This document shows, piece after piece, positions 12,501-24,500 of a DNA stretch of 64,000 nt (positions are counted from its first letter, which is position 1; each line of letters starts with the position of its first letter). A program made the position numbers and the translations under genes. The notes below the pieces were generated by a model, which ran no database searches, had not been told where the DNA came from, and saw only the letters and a list, made by a program, of their open reading frames with translations. Source of the stretch: Chrysaora quinquecirrha. Taxonomy: Eukaryota; Cnidaria; Scyphozoa; Semaeostomeae; Pelagiidae. The stretch is from positions 3,991,312-4,055,311 of the forward strand of contig JACTAT010000059.1 in assembly GCA_014526335.1 (NCBI GenBank), in the 5' to 3' direction.

Positions 12501-15500
12501 AGCTTCTCTTCAAATTGCTACAAAGTAATTGCACAGCTGCAAGACTTGCTTATTTGTATGCTTTTTTACCTTTGCCTTTGCCTTTATGCTTCAATTTCTT
12601 ATGCTGTTAGCAAAAAGGCACTAATAGCTACAAATAGCATTCAATGAATGCTTGTTTTGATTTAGGGGCTGAATATAAGAGTTTAGCTGAAAAACTTGAA
12701 CAACTTCAGTTTGGTTACACACTTTTTTTTATAAAGAACCTAGCTCAAGGCCTAGTTCTTAAACTTCCTTATTTTCGACCTATTTTGAGACGATTTTAGT
12801 TCCAAAAGTTCCTTAATAGTTCCTTAATTTTAACTGCACATACAGTTTAATGACTATTGTACAGAGACATTTGCATGTAAACAAAGCTCGAAACTACTCA
12901 AGGAAACATTTGATACATGCAAAGTATAATTTATGTGATTTTCGACTGCAAATGAACGGAACGGGCTTTCTAATTCTTGATTGTTTGCAGTGATAAAATA
13001 TTCAACAATGAAAAGTTCCTTAGTGATTTTCTCTTTATTAGTATAAGTTCTTTAAATTTTTGGGCCTTCTACATGTAGGTTGCTTATAAAGTTGTTCCTT
13101 ATAAAAAAAGCGTGTAGCCCGGTTGAAATTGGCATGCAAGGATATGAACCTCTGTAGTTAGGCTGAAATGGGATACGTAAGATAAATGACACCGAAATTG
13201 TAGCCAGAGTCAAACCATGCTAGTGCAAAGAAGTTTTCAGCCCAGGCTAAAATTTGTGATTACATGAGAAATCTAAGCCTGTTCAAGCAAGGTGGAAATC
13301 CTATTCCGCCTGATGAAGGAAGACTGGAATTTCAGCCCCGGCTGAGTTCCAATCCGGGCTGAAATTATCTCATGTAATCGCAAAGTCAGATTTGCAGAGG
13401 GGTGATTGGAGAAGAGGACTGGTTAGCAGCCCGTTTAACCGGGCTAAAAACTCTCATATAATCAGCCCCTTAATTACATCTGTAAACATTAGTTGCTTTG
13501 TTGCCTTGATTACAGATAGTTGCTGCCAGAACAAGAAAAGTTTTTGGCTAGCAAGAATTTCAGATTAGCTATACATGCAATATTCGATAGTTTGCCAGTT
13601 GGCAAGAAGAAATTTCTAAGTAATGTTCCTGGAAACATTTTCTTCTTGTAACAAGAAGAAAATGCTTGACGAAAATGTTTTGCGATGTGGAAAACATTTG
13701 TTTGACAAGCAAACTTCCCATGTTTGACCAACACTGTTTGATCGTTTCTCCAGGGCCTTAGAATTTTTATGTCGTCTCTTCTTTTCAGCAGCAGTTACCA
13801 GTTATTAATATCATCCAATGCTCTGACTAAATGATCAAACATTGTTTGTCAAACATCTAAAATTTGTTTGTTTACCAAAATGTTTTACAATTTGGCAATG
13901 TCACAAAACATTGCTCGTCAAACTTTTTCTACCAGAGACAAGCAGATATGTTTTTTTGTTTTGTTTTGTTTGTTTTAAAACCATTGGTGAGTGATTCTGT
14001 TTGTCAAACGATGTGTCAAAAGGGTAAAACATTAACGAATCTTAAATCTTTGACCAGCAATGCTTGATCATTTGGCCAGGAGCAAATGTGTTGATAGTAC
14101 GATGTTACCCAAGTTAATGAGTTGGCCAAGTTGTGCAATGAGGATTATGAGGGCCAAAGAACAAGCCATAAATCATTCACAAACCTTGAGGTGTGAGCTG
14201 TTTTTCTCAGATAGACTCTTTAGGTTTCTCTCGTTCTCAAGATATAGGTCTTCAATCTCACTTCTATGTTGAAATCTTAATTTAGCAAGTTCTTCTTCGT
14301 ATTTTCGCTTTTGCGAATTGAACTCTTCTACATTCTGTTTCATCGAGTTTTCACTTTCATTTCTTATATTTTGAATTGTGGACTTCAACTCTGATATCTA
14401 AATGGTAGAATAAAATTATAATAAGAAACAGTATCAGTGACTTCAAAGAGATATATTAGAACCCTAACGAAACTCTGATTTTAAACAGAAAAACATGCAA
14501 ATAAAATCTTACGGCCCTGGTCAAACAATAATATAACTTCAAAACAATTGGCAATAAGTTTGACCATGTCAAAAAACATTGCCTGACAAGCAGAAATGAT
14601 TGGCGAATGGATTTGAAAAAGTTAAAAAACATTTTCTGCTTGCCATATGCAAGAACGGTTTGACGTGCTTCTATGTTCTATGACATGGCCAAATAGGACG
14701 ACATTTTATTTTACCAGCTATTTTCAGGTGCCGGACGAACAATGTTTGATCGTTTGGCTAGTAGGGCCTTAAGATCAATTGTGCTTCTGCCATGCATACT
14801 GCCCTTACAAGAGCAATTCAATACCTCCACTTGCCACATCATAAAGCAATGAAAGCTTCTTGCATCGAAACATGCACGGCATTACTTACCTTAAAGATCC
14901 TAATCTTTCTATCAAGCTTCTATCATACCAAAACTATGCAATGTGCTATACTATTAAACCTTGCTGTTATTAACATCAAGTTACGCAACGAGCTAAATCA
15001 TTCCTTAACGTAACTAATAGCTCATTCACACAGTAACTAATAAACTTTCATACATTTCACTAATTAGGCGATGTAAGGCTCAAAAGTTTTTGATTTCGTG
15101 CAGTTGAACTTGCATAAAATAACCAAGTATCATCAATAATTGATATCGGCGTAAATAATTTACTGAGACCAAGTAATGTTGGAAAAATTGGCTCTAAATT
15201 TGAAGAACCTAAGCGATAAGCTAATCTTAATTGAAAATTATAGACTCATGACGGAAATTTCTCGTAAGAGCAAGTCATGTCAACTTCATTATGTTTTAAA
15301 TTTCACTTTTTCAAGCTATTTCCAAATAAAATCATTCTACGCTATTGACCACAAAGTAACAAGCTTGAGAAAAACATCACTCAAGAGGTAAAAGAAATCC
15401 CGTGTAATCTCTGTAACAGATAGTTGTGACAGCCCCCCCCCCCCTGCCGAAGGTCGTTCTATCGTTGTAAGGCTGCAGATATGTGAATGTGAGTGCCTGG

Positions 15501-18500
15501 AATAATTAGACTTTAGCTTTTGAGTCTTTTACTACTTTCACACGGACACTTTAAAACCAGGTTTATTTAAACCGGATTAAGTTTCCACCAATCAGATCGA
15601 TTCGATTTGTTGAACTCACCAATCAGAACACAGCATTTGATAAACTGGTTTTACTTAAACCGGTTTTACTTGCAGGGTGAAACCAGTATACAGCCAGGTT
15701 TCGTACTTCACAGACAGAGCACTGATGAAAGAACCAAAGCTCACAGAGTCAAAAGTTGTCCTACTCTTAACAATCAATTAGAGATTTTGTCCAGAACCCT
15801 CGAAAACTACCAATCCTGCCGTTCAAAAAAAACGAAATGCCTGAATCTCCTGTAGACTTATTACATTCGTCGTAGTCTACGCTCCTCCACACTCCACCAC
15901 CCCGCTCCAACTCTGAGGAAACAGCTGTAAGTTGTTGTAGTTGTTAGAAGCTGTTTCCGAAAGAGTGGGAGGAAGGTAATAAGTCTAAATCTCCTGTATT
16001 CTGGAAACATTGATAAATGGTCCTAAACATAGTACTCTTTCTAATAAACGAATGCAACGAAAGGACTCAAATCGAAAGTATTCAATTTCCATTCCACATA
16101 ATATTGATGCGTTGCCCAGCCTTGTACAGTAATTTGGCCACGCACATGCCTCGATTTAATCGAGGTTACGTATGGAAAACGTAAAGTTTGCAATCAAAGC
16201 GTGCAGTGAGGATGAAAGAGGGAGATTCATTCACCGGTCAAATTGTCCTTTAATCCGGGCCTTCTAGGATTCAACCTAAAGTAACAATAAAGCTAAGACC
16301 TTGGAAAAAAGGAACTGAACATTTCATTGAACATGCCACAGAACATTTTATGTTATGTTCAGTGCCGAGTTGCCAAATAAACTGGACATACCACTGAACA
16401 AATCTTGTTCACCAATAATTTTTTACTCCAATCAAGCTTTCACTGAACAATGTCCAGTAACTGAACAAAGTGAAATTTTCAGTTCATTTGTCCAGCGCAT
16501 TTGTCAAAACGACGTTTGCTTGAGAATTATTTTTTTGACATACATACCTGTTGCTGATATTTCAAAATCTGCTGCTGTAATTCTGTTTTATATGCCTCAA
16601 TTTCTCCATCTTTCATTGCAGTTAAATGTGAAATGGCTGATTCATTCTCTTCTCTGTGTTTTCTATTCAATTCTAATCTCAGTCTGTCACATTCGTTCCT
16701 GGAAAAGGAAAATAATGCCAGTGAGGAATAATCAAGGAAAGAGGCAATCAAGTAATTTATTGTCTTATGCAGGACAGGTTCGGAGTACCGGGGGTATATG
16801 ACGGAGGAGATGTGCCACCGAGATAAAACGAACTCCCTCTCTCATAATTTAGACACAAACCCCCGGGGGTACTCCCATTAAGGCCAGACAGGAAGGTCCA
16901 GTCTGTTTGAGGGTCTAACCAAACGACTACCAAATGACTACCAAATGGCCTAATTATAGGAAAAGTATTTTTGGTAGTTTCTACACTTTAGATCTAATTT
17001 CCTGGCGTTTTGAGCTTAATTTGCAACATTCTATGTATTTGAATGTTAGCAAACTTTAAACAGTACATTTTACAGCTGGATTATTATATTTAGCTTCCTA
17101 CACTATCATTTGGGAGTTATTGTAAAAGTTTACTACCATTTGAGGGTCATTTTGAAAATTCAAGCTTTGGCTCTCTTTACCCCCTGACTAAATAATGTGC
17201 GGAATATAAGAGTAATAAGACTTTCAAGGCCATATAATGACTTTAAGTTGTACTATCAACTACTGTGACGTGATATTAATGCTATTCCAACTCAAAGCTT
17301 TTGAAAATCCTTCGTTTCATCGAGAATCTCGTGCACCTTTTCTGAAGAATGAAATGCTCTTCAAAGATAGGAAGCGTATGTGCTTTACAATCTAACAGCC
17401 CGAAGGATAGAGGTTTCCGCAAAAGATGGCCGCCGTTTCTGTCAACCCCTTGTTTTTCATAAGGTTTTACGAAGGGAATTCTGGGAATAATTTCCTTAGC
17501 TACGAATTCAACGTCTGCAGCTATGATACGTAACTAAGGAAATTATCCCCAGAATCCCTTTCGAAAATCCTTAATGAAAACAGTAGGCAAAAACGGCGGC
17601 CATCTTTTGCGAAAGCGTCTATTAAAAAGATGAATATAGACTTACTTAAGTTTCTTAGCCCATTGACTATCAAGCTCAGTCGCCAGTTCTTTTAATTTTC
17701 TCTTCATATCTTCAGCAGCATTTTCTTGCATTTGATTGTATTCCATCTGCTTCATTGCAGCTTCATCCTACGAGAGATGATACATACAAGACTTCTAAAA
17801 ATATGAAGCGAGATTTTCACACTAAATGTCAGATAGTGACGATGAAAAACCGGACAATAAACGAGTTTGACTTGATTATTGAAAGAATAACTATCAAAAC
17901 TAAAAAAAAATTAAAAAACTAGTCTACAGTAGGCAGTATTAGCTATTGAAACGGTTTCGAAATTTCAAAATTGCGATAAACAGCAGAAACATTTTCGGGC
18001 ATACTTAAAAGCCTTTTCCGTCTGACACTCCTCAGAGTATAAACGTGAGGAACATACCAAAGAATAATGTTAACCATGCCTTTTCCATAGGGTAATAAAC
18101 CATATAATAACTGTTTCGGTCGTGTTACACCGACAATATTAGCCCTTTGCCTTTGTAAAAAACCTCGCAAGCTCGGTTTTGTACTAACGGAAGGCGACTT
18201 TAGGCTAACATTTTCCATTGTCAAAATGAGTCTCAAGTACAGAAATTCTTGAAGCCAAAGAAGAATCTGTAAAAAAATACTTTCTTGAGTTTGAAAACTC
18301 AGTTCTGAACTTCCTTACTATATCATTTTGAGGAGCCAAGTACTACTGTCATATAAACAACTTTCTTGTAAAAAAAAAACGTGTATGAATAGAAAACTAA
18401 AAAGTACGTACTTGCAATTTTGTCACGTCGTTTTGTGACTTTGTAAGCTGTTCCTTAGCATCCTTTAATTTCCCGTTCAAATCCTTGATCTTTCCCCCCA

Positions 18501-21500
18501 AAGACTGCACAAAATCTGACGTCGATTCTTGGCTTGATTTTGATCATTCAACAAACCATTAAGCCTTTCAATCTCTTTAGAATAGCTAGAACAAGATTCT
18601 GTTAATTTATCAATTTCTTCCACCTTGCTCTTCAAAGCAATTTCATTCTGTTTCACATTCATCCTAATTTCTCTGTCCTTTTCATCTGTGATTCTTGTCT
18701 GGAGTTCCTCAAGGTCTTTCTCGTAGTTTGTCTTTAGGGTTCGTAACTCATATGAATGTTTTTCAATGATAAGTGATATATCACTGTCTTTATTACTGAT
18801 GATATCCATGATTTCTTGTCTATGTTTTTCGTGAGCAGTTGTCAGCATCTTTTCGTATTTTTCAACTATCCTTTTCTGCTCCTCTGTTGCTTTTTCTAAA
18901 TCCTGGAAAATAACCATGGTGAATACAAATCAAAAGAGGGTAGTGTGACCAAGTGGTCAAGGCGTTCGGCTCCCGATCGTAAGGTTGTGGGTTCATATCT
19001 CATTGGGACCACTCCACGAGCCCATAGTCAACTCAGCTGTCCATCCTTCCGAGGTTGGTAAATGAGTACCCAGGGTATTCGTTCTAGAATATCAGTCTGG
19101 GGGCAAAACCTGCATGTCCACATCAGCTGTATAGCTGCCATAACCTCTGACCAGTGTTAATGAATAAATATTGCTTGTTTGCTTGCTTGCTTGCAAAACA
19201 ACAATTCAGTTCTATCAACTCCATGTATCAATCAAGTTTCATATTCTATCCAAGAGATCAGGGTTGAAAAGCATGAAAGGTTGCACCAAATGAACATTTG
19301 GCATCTAGAGTTCCTCAAAATAGTTGCAGAAAATCCAAGTTTCCTACCAGATTTGCTTAGTGTTTTCATAAATTTTTAATCGGACTAATGTAATGGAAGT
19401 GTCTCATTGTTGATAATGGAAGATGAAGCTTCCCCCAAACATTGCCTCAATAAAAATAAAATGCTTGTACTGATAAGCCCCTGATAAGCGATGATTAATG
19501 TGTCTAATGCAGTGGGAGAAACAGCCTTGATAAGTGTGATTATTTACTATATGATAATTAAGATTTTTGGGTGCAAAGCCCAACTTGAAGACCCCCTCCT
19601 GATGGGGTAATAACTAAAGGCTAAGTAGATGCACTCTCTGCTGCAACTGGCATCTTTTTCAAGGATTTTCAAGGTGAAGGTGAAAGGTGAAATGGTGTTC
19701 TAGTGTCAGTCGCTAGGATCTCAGATATGTTAGGCACTGGGGCATGGTTAATCCCACTGCACCGTTGAAATTGGTCCATTGTCACTTGTGCCAATTTTGT
19801 GGGACACATGGCTGCATCCCCTGGGAAAGGTGAAATGATGTTGCCCATCACTAGGATTTCAGTAGTAGGTTAACTAATCGAGACTTGGATCCTGGCTGTC
19901 ACACTACTGTGGCTGGGCTCAAGCCCTGACCACGCTGAGCTCCTGACACCACAAGTCAGCTGGATTTCACCACGAGGCCACAACACCTTCAAAGGCAAAA
20001 GGGAAATGTGATTCCTTAGAAGTAAGAGCAGTGATACTAACTGCTTGGATAGGCTGCGGCATCCCATAAATTTTCTATACAGATGCTCAAAGCTACAAAT
20101 TTCATTTAAGACTATTCCATTGGGCCTTTATACCTTCATTCAAAGCTTCAACTTACCCTTTGTAGGACCTTTATCTGTTGATCTGCTTCTGTGGAATTTT
20201 CTGATAGCTTATGTCCTAGATTTTTTCTTTCTGCTTCAAGGTCATGACATCTTCCACTGAGCCTTGCTACTTCGACTCAAAGTGTTATATATATTTCTTT
20301 AGATATGTTAGTTAGTTACAACAAATAGTGATATACACTAATTCATACTAACATTAAGCAACCATAGGAATTGCATTGATCAACTCATTTAGTGCAAAAG
20401 GAGCACTCGCATTTTTAGCGAGGAACCAAGTTTTGATCAAATTTTTAAACTGTTTAGTGTTACTCGCCGTTTTGATTTCATTAGGAAGGAATTCCATATT
20501 TTTGGCCCTTGATAACATAAGGACTTAATGCCAAAGCCTGTGGTTCTAACTTTTGGTATTTCAAGAAGATTTGTGCTCCGTAGATTGTGGTCTAGTTTTT
20601 AGGTAAAAATAGTCCTTCATAAAAACAGGATTTAGGTTATTCAAAGTTTTGAATACCTCTAAAGCAAGGAGCCTTATCGACTGTATATGAATGGTGGTCT
20701 CCATTGAATCAGATAGTAGTTTTTCATACGTAGAAGTATAGTCAGAATATGCAAGTCGTAGTGCTCTCTCATTTATCTTTTCTAGTTTGTCTTGGCTCCC
20801 TTTGGTGCATAACATCCAAATAAGTGGACAGTAATTAAAGTGGCATAAGATAAACGAGTTAATTATAATTTTCTCTCTTTTCCCCATGAACCTAGCTAAG
20901 CGTTTTAGAGAATTAAGTTGTTTTGCTGCTTTTTACAAATTTTATCAATATGGGCATCAAATTTTAAACTTTCATCTATCTCTATACCTAGCAGAGTTAC
21001 ATTAGTTTCGACTTTTATTTTAGATTCTCATTAATTTCAAAATGTTCTATGTTCTTGTTTTTATTTCCAATAGTAATGGCTTGGAATTTAGAACCATTAG
21101 CAGTCATTTCGTTTGACTTAAACCATTCAAGACATTTATTGGTGTTTATTTTATCAAATTTATTAATTCTTCAGTGCTTGAGGTGGTCACTGTCAGTGTG
21201 TTGTCATCGGCAAAATTACAGAGAGACCCATCACTGAGGTTATAAAAGATATCATTTATAAAGGAGTTGAAGAGAAGAGGTCCTAGTATTGAACCTTGTG
21301 GGACACCTTGTCCTAATTCATCCCAAGAGCTATATTGTCCTTTTACTTTTACTCTTTGCTTTCTATCTGACAAATAATTCTGGATGAATAAGAGTGAATT
21401 TTCTTTTATCCCATAAGCATGTAGTTTTGCAAGTAGAAGATTCTTTGGGAGACAATCAAAAGCTTTTGATAGATCCATTAGAATCGCCCCTATATGTGCA

Positions 21501-24500
21501 TTTTGCTCTAGTCCTTTTCTCCAGTTTTCTATTAATCTGAAAAGTGCATGTTCGGATGAAAAATGCTTTCTGTACGCACATAAATATGGAGAAAATTTAC
21601 CTTGGAGAAAAGGGGAAAGCTGAAGTTCTATAACTTTTTCAAAACTTTAGAGAATGTAGTAAGTAGACTGATTGGCCTGTAATTTTCTTTGTTAAATGGA
21701 TCCTTTTTCTTGTACACTGGTGTGACTATTGCCTTTTTTAAAGAATTAGGGAATGTACCTTGCGAAATACATTTGTTAATTATATCAAGTAAAGGTTTAA
21801 GGATAATATCTACAGAGATTTTTAGAAATTTGGCATTTATCATATCATGACCCATCGCTTTTTTATGATTAAGATCAAGAATAATTTGCTTAAGCACTGG
21901 TGCTGGAACTGATAGGAAATTGAAAATTGATTCGTCTTGTAAATTAAGTTTTATTCTCCCAATACTAGGATGGTTCTCGAAGCCCTTGATGATTTCATCA
22001 ATTGTCGGGTAGCTCCCAGCGTTCTTATTAGCTGTAGTGCTGGTTTGGCTAATGCTGACAAAATGTTTATTCATAATTTCTGCAACAGATTGAGGGTTAC
22101 TGACAAGACTATCGTTTTCAGATATTGTAATTTCAGAATCAGTGTGGCCTTTGCCGAAGAAGTAGGGTTTCAACTTCTTCCAAAATGTTTTGGAGTCAAG
22201 TGTGCCGTTTTGACAAATCTTGGTAAAGTAATCAGATTTCAGATGTTGACGAAGATTTGCACAGTGGTTTCTTTGCTTTTAAATCTTTCATAATTAACAG
22301 TAGTTTTGATTTGTTATAGGCATTTTTAAATTTAGTTCTTAGCATTATTGCTTTTCTATGTACCTTACTGAGGGGTTTATTATTTGCCCTAACTATTTTG
22401 GATTTTAATGGTGCGTGATAATTAACTATGCTATCGAACAAATCTTGAAAGTATTCGAATGCCTGATTGCCATCATGAATGTATTGGCAAAGATAAAATG
22501 GTGTTTCTGAAAGATCTTTGCAGAAGGCATCCTCATTAAAGTTTTTTAAATCTCTGTAGCGAATTATATTAGGATGGTGTTTGGGAATTGAAGATTTGCA
22601 AGTAGTAAGAATTAGCTTATGGAAGTCACTTAAAGAGGTTTCAATAGTTTTAGTATTTTTAAAATTATGTTTCCGGTTGGTAAGGATTACGTCAATTGAT
22701 GACGGATTACAATTTGGTTTGTAACAAGTTGGCTCTTTGATGAGATTTGTGAGCCCAAGAGTAGAACAAATAGTTTTAAGGCTAGGATCGGTTGGAGTTA
22801 GATTCAGATCACCAATTATTATAAAATTATCATATTGCGAGGAACATTTATCAATCAATTTAATTATAGAATTTCTGAAAATTTTATTATCCGCATTTGG
22901 TGGATTGTATGCAGCAATGATGACCCATTTTTCTTTTCGTAGATTTAGTTCAAAGCATATATTTTCTATTTCTTCATCTTCAAATTTGTCAGTTCTTCTG
23001 CTTTTGAAGGGTTCCTTGATGTAAACAAGGAGACCACCACCATGTGCATTTCTATCAGCACGATAAGGAGCCTTGTAACCAGGTATTAAAAATTGTTCAG
23101 TTGCAAAGGAATCATCAAGTTTAGGATGTGCTGTCAAGATTTTACAGATTGATTCAATTTATAATTTAGACACAGAACCTATATCATGGGTAATTACAAG
23201 CAGAATATGAGAGTTATAAGACTTTCTATGCCATATAATTGCTTGAAACTGCAGGAAGAACATCTTTTTCATCTGCTCCTTCACGCCCAATGGTGCATGT
23301 GGTGCTGGGGGATCCCACAACACCTCTTGCGTATTGTCTAAACCCCCAAAAGGCAGTTGTGGGTGGGCAGCTGATACTCTAACCAAATCTCTTTACTTTA
23401 GGCTATCTTCTACAACATTTACACACCTACTTATGTTGATTACTCTAACTAAGCTAGCTGAAGCATGCACCTATGGCTTATCTGAATTATACTGCTTGTT
23501 GGCTTCGATCCCCTTGGCCGTGTACCACACCACTACTGGTATTTTTCTTATTTGTATATTACGATTATTTTGAATATGCAGATTCAAATAAAGTGAATCT
23601 GTCTAGTTTTCTCTTCAATTTCCCAACTTATAATATGGCACTTAGGTTTAAATCATACCCATGCTTAGAGAATGTGAGGGCCGGAAACCCATCTATATGG
23701 GTGGCACAAACCCATACAAAAATTATATTTTATACCCCCTGGACTCATATTTAGATATTATCTAATCTAAAGGTAAAGGTAAGGTCATGGCTTTTATGTA
23801 TAGTGCAGTTATCTCTATAGTGCAGTTATCACACATTCCACAGCGCTTTAAAACTATTTACCCCTTAGCTCAGGCCATTTTTCTTTCCTGTCACCATTTT
23901 TTTGCTGCTATGATCCCTTGGGAGTATATCCACTCACATGCAGCCATACAATTGGCGCTATGAAGGATTTTAGGCCTACATCACTAAGGTACCAATTTTA
24001 CACCTTGGTCTGGTGTCACAGAGAGCAAGGTTTTTACAGCTTGTAAATTTGTGCTCCCTAGCCTGGTTTTGAACTACAGACTTTGAGAATGGAAATAGCG
24101 CAAAGTGCTACCCATGAAGCTATGCTCTCTAAAGCAGCAGCATCTAGCATGATAACTGGAAGCAAAAACTGGAGCCCTGCCCAAATATATACCTGACTTT
24201 TTCAGTAGCTCTTTATTTTGCAACTCATATTGATTTTTCAAGGTATCCAGCTCATTTTGCAGGTTCTGAATTCTCATTTCTGTAGTACTCAAATTCTGCT
24301 TTAAAAAAGAAACTTCTCTTGAATAATCATCATTATTATGAGCAGTTCTGCTTAGTTCTTGCTTAGCCTCAGCCAAGGCAGATTTTTTCTCCTCAATTTC
24401 AGCTTCTAATTGCTCATTATTTTCAGTTAGACTTCTTATTCTATTTCTTAATTCCTCTTCAGCTCGTTTTGAAGAAATTTCCTGTAATTTTGATTCCTTC

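Noticed and set aside
18949..19012. Functional tRNA gene
   Set aside because: A/B-box-like sequences are present, but the acceptor and anticodon stems do not pair convincingly and a SINE body with simple-repeat tail follows.
22232..23137. Host gene with an endonuclease/phosphatase domain
   Set aside because: The EEP domain is followed by a reverse transcriptase on the same strand; it belongs to the LINE.
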